64,000 bases of DNA from Lachnospiraceae bacterium 3-1 (lineage in GTDB: Bacteria; Bacillota; Clostridia; Lachnospirales; Lachnospiraceae), in NCBI GenBank assembly GCA_000403255.2, contig KE159591.1:331823-395822 (forward strand), read 5' to 3'. The notes below the pieces were generated by a model that worked only from the letters and a program-made list of their open reading frames with translations, did not search any database and had not been told where the DNA came from. Shown in pieces: positions 27,689 to 37,317 of the stretch. Positions within the stretch are counted from its first letter, which is position 1. Each line of letters begins with the position of its first letter. The translations under genes were made by a program, and so were the position numbers.

Positions 27689-27835
27689 TTATGCCAGAAT
27701 TTCTTCCAGACAATCCATATAATTATCTTCTGAAAAGTCTGCGCTTTAGTATCACATCATTTATAAATAGCTCAAGCTCACTTAAGCAATCCTCTATAAT
27801 TTCAGATGTATCGCCATATACATCTATGGTTTCTT
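27689..27835 (-). pseudogene. Remnant of a small gene formerly upstream of uvrB
   Basis: The minus strand reads DVYGDTSEIIEDCLSELELF and on to VILKRR, then after a shift SEDNYMDCLEEILA and stop, directly before the hairpin. The other uvrB copy has a cognate end LHETKILA-stop in the same place. No family is recognised and no start or intact frame is present. Confidence 0.35.
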
Positions 27836-27858
27836 GCCTAACCGTCTCTGTTTACATT

Positions 27859-28171
27859 TCAAGGTTTCAATGAAACAAGCCTTTGTCCGTTTTCCAGAAT
27901 GCCGATGGCTTTTTTAATGTTTCCGAAGCATCCTGTATACCCCATAATTCCTTTTTAAGCCTGGCTATTCCCTTTTCCCCATCGTTTACATAATTGCCGG
28001 GTCCCCTTACAGGCACTTCACCGTTATATTCCCTGACAGTTTTGCCCCATGTACCCAGGGTGGTTTTACTGAAAGCAAGGTTTTTGGCACATTTTTTAAC
28101 CCTAGTTTCTTATGTTCCATATAATATTTCACTGCATCCTCTTTAAATTATTTATCGTATTGTTTACTCAT
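27859..28171 (-). pseudogene. IS3-family OrfA transposase relic
   Basis: From the ATG at 28171 the reading is MSKQYDK-stop-FKEDAVKYYMEHKKLGLK, then a frameshift and CAKNLAFSKTTLGTWGKTVREYNGEVPVRG, ending AIGILENGQRLVSLKP. This is the helix-turn-helix OrfA of IS3-type elements. A premature TAA replaces a codon after residue 7 and at least one indel is present. No OrfB is found nearby, so only this relic remains. Confidence 0.75.
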
Positions 28172-28352
28172 GAAAAATCCCTATCCTTTCTATACCCTAT
28201 TGTAATTTATTTTATAAAATTTTCCACTTTTAACTTGTACTATTTATATTCTAACACCAATAAACTGCAGGCAAAAATCTTGGTTTCACACGCCCCCTCT
28301 TTTACTTTACAGGACTTTCCAGATGCTTATCAGCCGGGCATATTCCAGGCAG

Positions 28353-29096
28353 CTATTGTTCATTTCCTGTGTATAAATAGTTGATATATTTTACAGCATT
28401 GCCGGTTCGGGGAGAATTGCCGACCACGCCAAGATATATGTCATCGTGAAACCCTGCCTGCTTCAATAACCCCTTTTGTGAAACAATAAGGCCCATTGGG
28501 TATTCTTTTGTTACCGCCTGATAAGGCAGGGAGCTGTCTGCGAGTAAATCTTCGGAATTGTCTTCCAAAATGGATGTGTTGGTAACGAGGTATGGTTTTA
28601 GTGCGTCAAAGGTATCTGGAGATAAATCCCGAAGTAAATGCTCCAGATTGCACAGGTATCCGTTTTGCGAGAATGCGTCAAAGGACTCCTTGTCCATCAA
28701 AACTACATCGAGCTGTTCGCTGTCGATAGCAGCAAGGATTTTTATGCGGGAGGCATAAGTGTATTCATGATGCGGATTGTTTGGGTCACTAGTCAGGTAT
28801 AGCCCGGTGTATAACTGCACCTTTTTTTGGGAAATATTTTCATCCATAAACTCCAGAAAATCTTCGCTTAGCTGAAGATTTAACGGTTCGCTGGAAGATA
28901 TATTAATAAGACCGACATAGAGCACAGGATCTTTCCTGGTAAAGCGCCCATAAGCGGTATAGCCGATGATATATAGGAAAATGAAACAGACTATCATTGG
29001 GAATTTGTAATAATCCCAGATGTACTGTAGCTTCTGTTTTCCGTGGAGCCGCTTCCATTGTTCCTTTTTTGCGGTTATAGTTTCATTGGGTTTCAT
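28353..29096 (-). CDS. Membrane-anchored extracellular protein of a sugar locus
   Basis: About 247 residues from the ATG at 29096. It has one hydrophobic segment near residues 31-48 (YKFPMIVCFIFLYIIGYTAYG) after a basic, cytoplasmic N-terminus, then an extracellular domain of about 190 residues. The domain has remote features of a solute-binding fold (ILAAIDSEQLDVVLMDKESFDAF resembles the hinge region), but no family name is certain. It follows the DUF624 gene by 51 bp and is probably cotranscribed with lacI. It may assist transporter assembly or sensing; that is inference. Confidence 0.7.
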   Translation of the reverse strand: MKPNETITAKKEQWKRLHGKQKLQYIWDYYKFPMIVCFIFLYIIGYTAYGRFTRKDPVLYVGLINISSSEPLNLQLSEDFLEFMDENISQKKVQLYTGLYLTSDPNNPHHEYTYASRIKILAAIDSEQLDVVLMDKESFDAFSQNGYLCNLEHLLRDLSPDTFDALKPYLVTNTSILEDNSEDLLADSSLPYQAVTKEYPMGLIVSQKGLLKQAGFHDDIYLGVVGNSPRTGNAVKYINYLYTGNEQ

Positions 29097-29147
29097 AAGC
29101 AAATTTCCGTGGGCTTAAAAAGTTCCCAGCATCCTTTCGTTTGGAAG

Positions 29148-29795
29148 TTACTGCGGTTCAGAAGCAGATTCTTGGTTAGATTCTGTTTTTTCCTGACAAA
29201 GCAGCAGGATATTGGACAGCAGGCATGAGCAGAGCAATGCGCACAGGCCTTCCCCAAAAATGATAGCCGGGGTAAAAAAGCGAACTACAACCAGCAGCAT
29301 TGCAAAATAAATGGCAGCCATTGATATGGTGCAGAACAAAAACCGGATGCCCATAAACAGCGCATTTTTAAACATTGCGCTAATTGTATTTTCAAATCTT
29401 GCCATAAGAGGGAAAATATACATGAGGACAATGGCATAGGCAGCCGCGGCAATAATAAGGAACGCAGTACAAAGGGTCCAGAAAGCATTTTCGTACCGCA
29501 TGTGGTATACGACATACCCGTCCACGCCAAGGATAATTCCCATACATAGAAGAATCATCCAGACGATGGTGCTCTGCTTTAGGTTTACCCGGAAAGAATG
29601 GAAGAAAGCTTTCGTGATGTTGCCTTCATCATTCTTGGCTATCTTCAATGTGACATAAAAAAGCGCGGTGGTTGACGCCCCGATTGTTACAATGGGGATG
29701 CAGCAAATAAACCATAGGATATTCAGATAAACACTGTAAACGACTTTGTTGATAAGCTGCATAAGCGGTCCGTCCAGATTGAATAAATTTCTCAT
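29148..29795 (-). CDS. DUF624 (YesL-like) membrane protein
   Basis: A 215-residue protein with five or six hydrophobic segments. The N-terminal FNLDGPLMQLINKVVYSVYLNILWFICCIPIVTIGASTTALFYVTLKI is typical of DUF624/YesL, including the conserved GASTTALFY motif. Members sit beside carbohydrate ABC importers and glycoside hydrolases; their biochemical role is unknown. It lies between lacI and a membrane-anchored protein, all on the minus strand, divergent from the importer operon. Confidence 0.88.
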   Translation of the reverse strand: MRNLFNLDGPLMQLINKVVYSVYLNILWFICCIPIVTIGASTTALFYVTLKIAKNDEGNITKAFFHSFRVNLKQSTIVWMILLCMGIILGVDGYVVYHMRYENAFWTLCTAFLIIAAAAYAIVLMYIFPLMARFENTISAMFKNALFMGIRFLFCTISMAAIYFAMLLVVVRFFTPAIIFGEGLCALLCSCLLSNILLLCQEKTESNQESASEPQ

Positions 29796-29880
29796 AGTGG
29801 TTCCTCCTTGTTTGTGTAAGCTGCCTCCCCTGGGCGCCTATGTGGTATATGGCAGGTACGGCATGGTTTACTGCTTCTGA

Positions 29881-30951
29881 TTAATTTTCTGTAGATTCCC
29901 TGTAAATCAGGTTAGTTTCCGTGTGCACGGTACAATAATTCAAAGAAGGCTCATTGATACGGGACATCAGCAGGTTTATGGCATAGTATCCCATGATTTG
30001 GCTATGTATATGGATAGAAGTAAGCGCAGGCGTAACAATTTTTGCATCCGGCGAATCATCAAATCCGCACAAATAGACATCCTGCGGAACGGAATACCCC
30101 AGTTTCTTCAGTACCTGCATAGCATCAATCGCCACAAAGTCATTGGCGCACAGGAATACGTCTGGCATATGCTTTAATTTTTGCAGACATTCTGTCAGAT
30201 AATCCTGATAAGCTGCGGAGTCCGGGTCACGGCCTTCCGGCGGATTCCCTGTGATGCAGTACGCATCGGGGCAGGGGAGCCCTGACAGGTACAAGGCCTG
30301 CCGATAAGCAGTAGAGCGTTCAAAAAAGGACTGGCAATGCAGATGTTTGCCGATGAATCCGATATTTGTCTTTCCGCGCCGTATCATTTCCTGAATGAAC
30401 AGATAGATGTTGGACTGATTATCCATGAGTAGGATATCTGCTTCTAAAGGCTCTTTGAAACAAGGCGCTGGAGCGTCTATCAGTAAAACGGGGAGACCCA
30501 GATTGCAAATCATTTTGTCGTAGTTATAATCAAACATCTCAATGCAGATAATACCGGCGGTCCGCTCTATGGAAAAGGACGCAGGAAGCGTCAGGGAATT
30601 GATTTCTTCCGAAAGAATCCGATGCATGGTAAGCGTGTATCCCAGCCCTGAAAGCTCTTTCTGGAATTTATCCAGCATAACTGTTGCAAAATGGGAATTT
30701 CCCAGTAAATTCGTGATAAATAAGGCAATCTCGGCATTTTCTTTCGGCGCTGAAAGGGTAAGTACCGGCATGCCTGAATCCACTACTTTTACATATGAAA
30801 ATTGCTTATACCCCATCTCTGCTGCTTTCTTCAATACTTTTTCCCGGGTTGCATCTGCCAGTATTCCGGTATTGTTGATGGCCTTGGAAACAGTATTGCG
30901 GGAAATGCCCAGTTCTTCTGCGATATCCTGAATAGTAACTCGTGTCTTCAT
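29881..30951 (-). CDS. LacI-family transcription regulator of the fructoside locus
   Basis: A 356-residue regulator. The helix-turn-helix at residues 6-26 (TIQDIAEELGISRNTVSKAIN) and hinge are typical, followed by a periplasmic-binding-like ligand domain (DVFLCANDFVAIDAMQVLKKLG; YLCGFDDSPDAKIVTPALTSIHI). It is divergent from the ABC importer and GH32 genes and most probably represses them until a fructoside or its product binds. It has a good promoter of its own at 31051-31079. The ligand is inferred from the neighbouring GH32 enzyme. Confidence 0.93.
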   Translation of the reverse strand: MKTRVTIQDIAEELGISRNTVSKAINNTGILADATREKVLKKAAEMGYKQFSYVKVVDSGMPVLTLSAPKENAEIALFITNLLGNSHFATVMLDKFQKELSGLGYTLTMHRILSEEINSLTLPASFSIERTAGIICIEMFDYNYDKMICNLGLPVLLIDAPAPCFKEPLEADILLMDNQSNIYLFIQEMIRRGKTNIGFIGKHLHCQSFFERSTAYRQALYLSGLPCPDAYCITGNPPEGRDPDSAAYQDYLTECLQKLKHMPDVFLCANDFVAIDAMQVLKKLGYSVPQDVYLCGFDDSPDAKIVTPALTSIHIHSQIMGYYAINLLMSRINEPSLNYCTVHTETNLIYRESTEN

Positions 30952-31050
30952 ATATGCCTCCTTTATGCCTCCTTGTCGTTAATTCTATAATAAAAGTAAC
31001 GTACCTAAATGCTGTTATGGTTTATTTTACATTCTGTGATTCTAATTACT

Positions 31051-31079
31051 ATTATAATGTGCAAATGATTATGTGTCAA
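31051..31079 (-). promoter_or_regulatory. Vegetative promoter of lacI-type regulator
   Basis: Minus-strand TTGACA (31079-31074), 17-bp spacer, TATAAT (31056-31051): consensus hexamers at ideal spacing, about 100 bp before the start. It faces away from the plus-strand promoter at 31205. Confidence 0.85.
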
Positions 31080-31204
31080 ATGTAAAAATTAAAAAAATGA
31101 AATAATTTATGGGTTAAGTTTTGCTTAAGGGCATTTTTCCAAGGCGTTTTGTACAGAAAAGTAAAAAAACCCAAAAAATAATTGGGCAAATGAACCATCA
31201 AGTG

Positions 31205-31233
31205 TTGACTAAATGTAAAATTAATGGTATAAA
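31205..31233 (+). promoter_or_regulatory. Promoter of the sugar importer / GH32 operon
   Basis: TTGACT (31205-31210), 17-bp spacer, TATAAA (31228-31233). It gives a leader of about 120 nt to the first permease. The surrounding A/T-rich sequence contains repeated TTTACAAATG / AATGTAAAA-like pieces that could be operator half-sites, but no clean LacI palindrome was identified. Confidence 0.75.
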
Positions 31234-31358
31234 TGTAATATACAAATCTCAACACAAAATTTTACAAATGCACAAATTTTAGCGTATGGAAGGGGGATAG
31301 TAAGGAATAGGAGTAGGCAAATGCAAAAATGGAGGGATTTGGAAGAAAGGAGGAAATT

Positions 31359-32309
31359 ATGAGAACAACTACAAAAACTGTTTCAAATGGAAAACAGGGC
31401 AACACAGGCGCCGGATTGCATAACACGCTGTTATACATCAAGCAGCACTGGCAGCTTTATCTGATTTTCTTAATGCCGGCATTATTGCTGACACTGATTT
31501 TTAAGTATGCGCCTATGAGCGGTATCCTGATCGCATTTCAGGATTATAATCCCTTTAAAGGGGTCTTTGGCAGCGAGTGGGTAGGGCTAAAGCATTTCAC
31601 AAGGTTTTTGTCTTCGCCTGATTTTATGGGTTATTTGGCAAATACATTAAAGCTGAGTGTATACAGCCTGTTGTGGGGATTCCCAGTTCCGATTATTTTG
31701 GCTCTTTTGCTGAACAGGATCCAGAGCACGGGTATTAAGAAAAAAATACAGCTGATACTTTATCTGCCGAACTTTGTATCGGTCATCGTACTTTGTGGTA
31801 TCGTGCGTATCTTCCTCTCTGTGACCGGCCCGGTAAACCTTTTGTTGGGAAGTGACATCAACTTTATGACAATGCCGGAGGCATTCCGCTCTATCTATAT
31901 TATCAGCGGTATCTGGCAAGGGGCAGGGTGGGCTTCTATTATGTACACCACTTCTTTATCCAATGCCAGCCAAGAGCTGAGGGAAGCCGCAGTCATGGAC
32001 GGAGCAAATATCCTGCAGCAAATCCGGGTAGTAGAGTGGCCTGCAATCAAGGATATGGTAGTGCTCCAGTTTATCCTGCAGGCAGGCAATATCATGAGTA
32101 TCGGATTTGAGAAGGCATATGCGCTACAGACAGACCTGAACCTTCCGTCTTCTGAAATCATTGCTACCTATGTATACCGAAAGGGCTTGATTGATGGGGA
32201 TTACAGCTTTTCAACGGCGGTGGGCCTTTTCAATACGGTGATTAACGTGATTCTCCTGCTTGTTGTGAATAAGATTGTAGCAAAGATGAATGACGGACAG
32301 GGATTATAA
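31359..32309 (+). CDS. Sugar ABC importer permease, LplB type
   Basis: About 316 residues from the ATG at 31359, which has AGGAGG five bases upstream; an earlier ATG at 31329 is less suitable. Six membrane segments are visible and the EAA-loop motif ASQELREAAVMDGANILQQIRVVEWP is conserved. Together with the next gene it forms the membrane channel of a CUT1-type oligosaccharide importer. The context with a GH32 enzyme suggests fructo-oligosaccharides or a related fructoside. No ATPase is in this operon; a shared MsmK-like ATPase elsewhere is likely. Confidence 0.93.
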   Translation: MRTTTKTVSNGKQGNTGAGLHNTLLYIKQHWQLYLIFLMPALLLTLIFKYAPMSGILIAFQDYNPFKGVFGSEWVGLKHFTRFLSSPDFMGYLANTLKLSVYSLLWGFPVPIILALLLNRIQSTGIKKKIQLILYLPNFVSVIVLCGIVRIFLSVTGPVNLLLGSDINFMTMPEAFRSIYIISGIWQGAGWASIMYTTSLSNASQELREAAVMDGANILQQIRVVEWPAIKDMVVLQFILQAGNIMSIGFEKAYALQTDLNLPSSEIIATYVYRKGLIDGDYSFSTAVGLFNTVINVILLLVVNKIVAKMNDGQGL

Positions 32310-32324
32310 GGAGGTGCATACGGG

Positions 32325-33224
32325 ATGAAGAAGAAAAGCGTATTTTCAAGATATTCAACGCAGGATAAGCTCCTGCTGATAATTGGGTATGTGCTGCTTG
32401 GGTTATTTGTAATTGCAATTGTCGTACCGCTAATCTACATTGTCGTGGCGTCCTTCATGGATCCTATTACGCTGCAGAACAAAGGGATTACATTTGATTT
32501 TAACAAATGGACGACGACAGCTTATGAACGTGTTATGACAAATGCCCAGATTTGGATTGGATTTAAAAATGCGATTATCTATTCTATATTGTTTACCGTC
32601 GTGTCCGTAGCAGTTACCTTGCTGGCGGCTTATCCGTTGTCTAGGGCAGATTTTAAGGGAAAAGGATTTTTCAATATTATCTTCATGATTACGATGTTCT
32701 TTGGCGGCGGCCTGATTCCTACATATTTGGTCGTAAGTAACTTGGGGCTTGTGGATAGTATGTGGGCGGTAATACTTCCCGGGGCGTTCAGTGTCTGGAA
32801 TATGACGATTGCAAGGACGTATTACAGGGGAATTCCCCAGGAGCTTCGTGAGGCGGCAGATGTAGACGGCGCAAGCGAGCTGACATTCTTTTTTAAGATT
32901 CTGCTTCCGGTATGTACGCCTGTGATTGCAGTGCTTACCTTATGGCAGTTCGTTGGCATGTGGAACAGCTACTTTGACGCAATGATTTACTTGAATGATT
33001 CTGCAAGGCAGCCGCTGCAGCTTGTGCTCCGTTCTATCCTGATTCAGAACCAGCCGGAATCCGGCATGATTGCAGATATGCAGAGTACGGCGGCACGTGC
33101 GCAGTTAGCAGAACTCCTGAAATATGCAACCATTATTATCTCCAGTTTACCGCTTCTGATTATGTATCCGTTCTTCCAAAAATATTTTGACAGCGGTATC
33201 ATGGCTGGCGCCGTAAAAGGCTAA
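32325..33224 (+). CDS. Sugar ABC importer permease, YtcP type
   Basis: A 299-residue permease with six hydrophobic segments and the EAA-loop GIPQELREAADVDGASELTFFFKILLP. The start is preceded by AAGGAGG and lies 15 bp after the first permease. The C-terminus (YPFFQKYFDSGIMAGAVKG) is the hallmark ending of YtcP/CUT1 second permeases, ending in the GAVKG motif. It pairs with the upstream permease and the binding protein that follows by 26 bp. Confidence 0.94.
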   Translation: MKKKSVFSRYSTQDKLLLIIGYVLLGLFVIAIVVPLIYIVVASFMDPITLQNKGITFDFNKWTTTAYERVMTNAQIWIGFKNAIIYSILFTVVSVAVTLLAAYPLSRADFKGKGFFNIIFMITMFFGGGLIPTYLVVSNLGLVDSMWAVILPGAFSVWNMTIARTYYRGIPQELREAADVDGASELTFFFKILLPVCTPVIAVLTLWQFVGMWNSYFDAMIYLNDSARQPLQLVLRSILIQNQPESGMIADMQSTAARAQLAELLKYATIIISSLPLLIMYPFFQKYFDSGIMAGAVKG

Positions 33225-33250
33225 GCAGGAACGTAAGAAGGAGGCACAGT

Positions 33251-34927
33251 ATGAGATTTAGATATGGAAAGCGAATCATAGCGGCGGCATTAGTGGCCTG
33301 TATGGCAGGTTCCCTTGCCGGCTGCGGTGGAAAGAAGGAAATCAATGACGGCACATTCCGTCCGGTAGACGAGGCGGAGCTTCAGTTCCCGCTGAAGGAG
33401 AAAAAAACGCTGACTGGCATGATTAGTTATCCTGCCAATACAGAGTCTGACCCGAATAACAGGACAATCTTTAAGCGGCTTGAGGAACAGACAAATGTTG
33501 AGATTGACTGGACGGCTATTCAGGCGGACCAATGGGCGGATAAGATCTCCCTGAACATGTCTGACCCGAATAAATTGACGGATTTTATTTTTACTGCTGG
33601 ATTTACAGACAGTAATCTGCTAAGATATGGTGAGTACGGCGCAATCATCCCGCTGGAGGAGTATATTGACGCCTATATGCCGAACTTGAAAGCTATTTTT
33701 GACAAATATCCAGAATACCGGGTTATGAGTACGGATGTAAATGGGCATATTTGGTCGCTGCCCTGGATTGAACAGCTTGGTTCTGGAAAAAAGGCAATCC
33801 AGACGATTGATAACATGAGCTTTATCAACAAGAAGTGGCTGGATTTCCTGAATCTGGAAATACCGGAAACGGTTGATGAATTTGAAGAAGTTCTGATTCA
33901 GTTCCGGGACCATGCATCTGAGCTTCAGGAAGAGTTTGGGATTGACGGGAGCATTATCCCAATGTCCTGTATTGTAAACGACGGCGGCCAAGATCCTGCA
34001 ATCCTGATAAATGGCTTTGGGGAAGGGTATGGCGATGCAGATAAGGGCAGGCATATTGCAGTTACTGACGACCAGAAGGTAATCTGCAGCGCAACGCAGG
34101 AAGGGTATAAGGCAGGAATTGAGTGGCTGAATAAGCTGTACGAGGAGAAGCTGATTGACCCGGAAGCATTTACGCAGGAGTGGTCTACCTATGTATCCAA
34201 GGGGAAATCCGGACGTTACGGGGTCTGCTTTAGCTGGGATGTAGGGAATATTGACAACTTAAAAGACTGGGTTCCCCTTCCAGTACTGACGGCAGATACA
34301 AGGAACCTGACCCCGCAGAACGGTTCTTATACCAGCGGATATGACCGCGGGCGCTGCGTCGTTACTTCAGTCGCTGAGAACCCGGCGCTGGTATGCGCAT
34401 GGCTTGACCAGATGTACGCGCCGATGCAGTCCCCTCAGAATAACTGGGGAACCTATGGGGAAGATGATGATTTTGATATCTTTGAGATGGGCAAGAATGA
34501 CAAGGGTGAGGATATGCTAAAGCATGCGCCTTTGGGAGATGCTTCCCCAGTAGAAGTAAGGGAGGCAGAAGCGGTAGGCGGCCCCCTTGCTGTGCTGGAT
34601 GAATATTATGGCGTATATGTAACTTGCCCAGATGATGCGCAGTACCGCCTTGACTGGATAGAAGAATACTATACGCCGGATATGCACACCGAAAATGTAT
34701 ATCCCAATATTTTCATGAGCCGTGATGATACGGAGAAGCTTTCGAACCTGCAGGCAGATATTTCAAAAGCCATCAATGCGAAGAAAGCAGACTGGATTAT
34801 GAATGGGTTTACAGATGCAGATTGGGAAGATTATCTGGAGGATCTAGAGGCATATGGCTTAAGTGAATATCTGGAACTGTTCCAAGTCTATCTGGATAAG
34901 TACAACGCAGAAACGGCGGAAAATTAA
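33251..34927 (+). CDS. Sugar-binding lipoprotein, LplA type
   Basis: A 558-residue extracellular solute-binding protein; the size is normal for the large LplA/YtcQ group. A signal peptide ends in lipobox LAGC at about residues 22-25 (MAGSLAGCGGKK). Typical sequences include TFRPVDEAELQFPL and a long C-terminal domain with YGLSEYLELFQVYLDKY. It captures the sugar outside the cell and delivers it to the two permeases. A strong stem-loop just after the gene may stabilise or partly end the transcript, raising expression of this part. Confidence 0.93.
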   Translation: MRFRYGKRIIAAALVACMAGSLAGCGGKKEINDGTFRPVDEAELQFPLKEKKTLTGMISYPANTESDPNNRTIFKRLEEQTNVEIDWTAIQADQWADKISLNMSDPNKLTDFIFTAGFTDSNLLRYGEYGAIIPLEEYIDAYMPNLKAIFDKYPEYRVMSTDVNGHIWSLPWIEQLGSGKKAIQTIDNMSFINKKWLDFLNLEIPETVDEFEEVLIQFRDHASELQEEFGIDGSIIPMSCIVNDGGQDPAILINGFGEGYGDADKGRHIAVTDDQKVICSATQEGYKAGIEWLNKLYEEKLIDPEAFTQEWSTYVSKGKSGRYGVCFSWDVGNIDNLKDWVPLPVLTADTRNLTPQNGSYTSGYDRGRCVVTSVAENPALVCAWLDQMYAPMQSPQNNWGTYGEDDDFDIFEMGKNDKGEDMLKHAPLGDASPVEVREAEAVGGPLAVLDEYYGVYVTCPDDAQYRLDWIEEYYTPDMHTENVYPNIFMSRDDTEKLSNLQADISKAINAKKADWIMNGFTDADWEDYLEDLEAYGLSEYLELFQVYLDKYNAETAEN

Positions 34928-34944
34928 ACGGTTCAGTAACATGC

Positions 34945-34982
34945 CAGGCCGTATTTTCAGTAATATGGATGAAAATACGGCC
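34945..34982 (+). terminator. Strong hairpin between the binding protein and GH32 genes
   Basis: AGGCCGTATTTTCA - GTAATATGGA - TGAAAATACGGCCT, a perfect 14-bp stem, followed by GTGTATATTTATTTT. The tail is A/U rich without a clean U run. It likely acts as a partial terminator or mRNA-stabilising structure that makes the importer genes more abundant than the enzyme gene. Confidence 0.65.
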
Positions 34983-35017
34983 TGTGTATATTTATTTTGG
35001 AAAGGAAGATATGAATT

Positions 35018-36508
35018 ATGACAAGTCAGACATTACGTGAAGCGCGAAAATACGAAGAGGCTTTCGGAAAATTAATAAAAGAAGATGAACGTCCGGATTT
35101 CCATCTATCTCCACGTACAGGTTGGATGAATGACCCAAATGGGTTTTCCTATTATAAAGGGCAGTACCATATGTTTTATCAGTATTATCCCTACGAATCC
35201 AAATGGGGGCCGATGCATTGGGGCCATGCGGTGAGCGATGATTTGCTGCACTGGGAATACCGCCCGGCGGCATTGGCGCCAGACGAGGCTTATGACAGGG
35301 ACGGATGCTTTTCCGGGAGCGCCGTAGAACTTCCGGATGGAAGGCATCTGCTGATGTATACAGGCGTGGTGAAGGAGCATCTGGGAAATGACGATTATCA
35401 GGAAGTGCAGACACAGTGCGTTGCGGTAGGCGATGGGACAGATTATGAAAAATATGGGCAGAACCCTGTGCTGGATGAAAAAGATTTGCCAGAAGGCGCA
35501 AGCAGAGTTGACTTCCGCGACCCGAAAATGTGGAAAAAATCAGACGGAACTTATGCCTGTGTGGTAGGGAACCGTCCTGCGGATGGAAGCGGGCAGATCC
35601 TTTTGTATACCAGCGCAGATGGCTTTCACTGGGAGTTCCAGAGTGTCTTAGCGTCCAACAACAACCGGTTCGGGAAGATGTGGGAATGTCCAGATATCTT
35701 TGAATTGGATGGAACATGGGCGCTGCTTACCAGCCCGCAGGATATGCTCCCGGAAGGGTTTGAATACCATAATGGAAATGGGACGCTCTGCCTGCTGGGC
35801 GATTTTGATGAAGAAGCGGGCGCCTTTCATGAAACACATAATCAGTCCATTGACTATGGCATTGATTTTTACGCGCCTCAGACCGTGCTGACGCCGGATG
35901 GGCGGAGGGTCATGATTGGATGGATGCAGAACTGGGATTCCTGCAGTATCCGTTCACCGGAAGCGCCGTGGCTTGGGCAGATGAGCCTGCCAAGGGAATT
36001 GTCCATCAAGGACGGAAGGCTCTATCAGAAGCCAATCCGGGAATTGGATAAGATGCGGCGCAATAAAGTGGCTTATATGGGCGTGGAAGTTTCAGGCATT
36101 GTTAAGCTTGACGGAATCAAAGGGAGAAGAGTTGATATGGAGCTTACGCTCCGGCCCGGCGATACGCAAAACCTATACCATAAGTTTGCTGTCCGGTTTG
36201 CCCAGAATGACAAATATTATACTGCTTTGAGTTTCCGTCCCAAGGAGTCTATCCTGAAGGTAGACAGGAAGTTTTCCGGTTCCAGAAGGGCAATCATCCA
36301 CCAGCGCCGCAGCCTGGTAAATTCTGTGGATGGGGAACTGAAGCTGAGGATGATCTTAGACCGCTATAGCGTGGAAATTTTTGTAAATGACGGTGAACAG
36401 GTGATGACAGCGACTATGTACACGGAGCAGGAGGCAGAGGGCATTTCGTTTTTTGCAGATGGGATTGTGAATATTGATGTAGTAAAATACGATTTGGCAA
36501 TAGATTAG
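35018..36508 (+). CDS. Glycoside hydrolase family 32 beta-fructosidase
   Basis: A 496-residue enzyme that hydrolyses fructosyl bonds in sucrose, sucrose-6-phosphate or fructo-oligosaccharides. The nucleophile lies in WMNDPNG (D39), the transition-state stabiliser in FRDPK (D168) and the acid/base in WECPDIF (E223). A C-terminal beta-sandwich module follows. No signal peptide is present, so it acts in the cytoplasm. Because the substrate is brought in by an ABC importer rather than a PTS, unphosphorylated fructosides are more likely than sucrose-6-phosphate. Confidence 0.95.
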   Translation: MTSQTLREARKYEEAFGKLIKEDERPDFHLSPRTGWMNDPNGFSYYKGQYHMFYQYYPYESKWGPMHWGHAVSDDLLHWEYRPAALAPDEAYDRDGCFSGSAVELPDGRHLLMYTGVVKEHLGNDDYQEVQTQCVAVGDGTDYEKYGQNPVLDEKDLPEGASRVDFRDPKMWKKSDGTYACVVGNRPADGSGQILLYTSADGFHWEFQSVLASNNNRFGKMWECPDIFELDGTWALLTSPQDMLPEGFEYHNGNGTLCLLGDFDEEAGAFHETHNQSIDYGIDFYAPQTVLTPDGRRVMIGWMQNWDSCSIRSPEAPWLGQMSLPRELSIKDGRLYQKPIRELDKMRRNKVAYMGVEVSGIVKLDGIKGRRVDMELTLRPGDTQNLYHKFAVRFAQNDKYYTALSFRPKESILKVDRKFSGSRRAIIHQRRSLVNSVDGELKLRMILDRYSVEIFVNDGEQVMTATMYTEQEAEGISFFADGIVNIDVVKYDLAID

Positions 36509-36522
36509 CAGGATGTGTTTTT

Positions 36523-37314
36523 ATGAAAGCTTTCTTATTTGTTACAAAAATACGGATACAGTCGGCTCTGGCTTACCGGTTCAATGTTATCTCCACCATA
36601 CTAATCCAGTGTTTGCTCATGTTTGCTATGGCATGTTTTTGGAATGCTGCTTATGGCGGGACGGAATCTGTGTCGGGAGTCAGGGAGCAGGACATGCTCA
36701 CCTATACCATGATATCCGTCATTATGGGGAACCTGCTGACCATGGGCGTGGAAGGGCGGATTGAGAGCAGCGTTAAGTCTGGCAGCGTGGCGCTTGATAT
36801 GTTAAAGCCTGTGAATATCTATGGCATCTATCTGGCAGAGGATTTGGGTGATATGGCTGTCGCGCTTTTTCAGATTGCAGTTCCGCTGCTTATGATTGGC
36901 ACTGCGATGTTTGGATTCCCGGCGCCGGCATCTGCTGGCTGCTTTTTATTCTTTCTCGTAAGCTTTTCTATCGGTTATTTGATTAACTGGATATTAGCTG
37001 CGCTCTTAGGGATGTGCGCCTTCAAGGTAATCAGCATGGGGCCTGTAAGGAATGTGAAGGGGTTTATTATGAAGCTGCTCTCTGGCAGCGTCATCCCTCT
37101 TTGGTTCTTTCCGGAAAGATTCCGGACGGTTCTGGAGTTTTTGCCTTTTGTAAATATCTACCAGCTTCCTCTTGGGATTTACATTGGACAGTATACATTG
37201 GAGGAGATGGTACGTCGCACAGCTCTTCAAATGTTCTGGTGTGCGGCACTGTGGCTGATATTTCAATCTGTGCAAAAAAAAGCTGCTGCGGCTGTCTTGA
37301 TACAAGGAGGTTGA
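36523..37314 (+). CDS. ABC-2 type transporter permease (DUF990-like), first subunit
   Basis: A 263-residue membrane protein with six hydrophobic segments, of the ABC2_membrane_6 / DUF990-like type (KIRIQSALAYRFNVI at the start; GVEGRIESSVKSGSVALDMLKPVN in the first loop). It begins 14 bp after GH32 and 3 bp before the second permease, so it may be read from the same transcript, although an export function does not fit sugar uptake. Substrate unknown. The GC-rich codon use matches the preceding sugar operon. Confidence 0.85.
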   Translation: MKAFLFVTKIRIQSALAYRFNVISTILIQCLLMFAMACFWNAAYGGTESVSGVREQDMLTYTMISVIMGNLLTMGVEGRIESSVKSGSVALDMLKPVNIYGIYLAEDLGDMAVALFQIAVPLLMIGTAMFGFPAPASAGCFLFFLVSFSIGYLINWILAALLGMCAFKVISMGPVRNVKGFIMKLLSGSVIPLWFFPERFRTVLEFLPFVNIYQLPLGIYIGQYTLEEMVRRTALQMFWCAALWLIFQSVQKKAAAAVLIQGG

Positions 37315-37317
37315 TTT

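Noticed and set aside
35016-35717. A 233-codon minus-strand frame across the GH32 gene
   Set aside because: It is entirely antisense to an intact GH32 gene with all catalytic motifs, has no recognisable family and comes from GC-rich codon bias.
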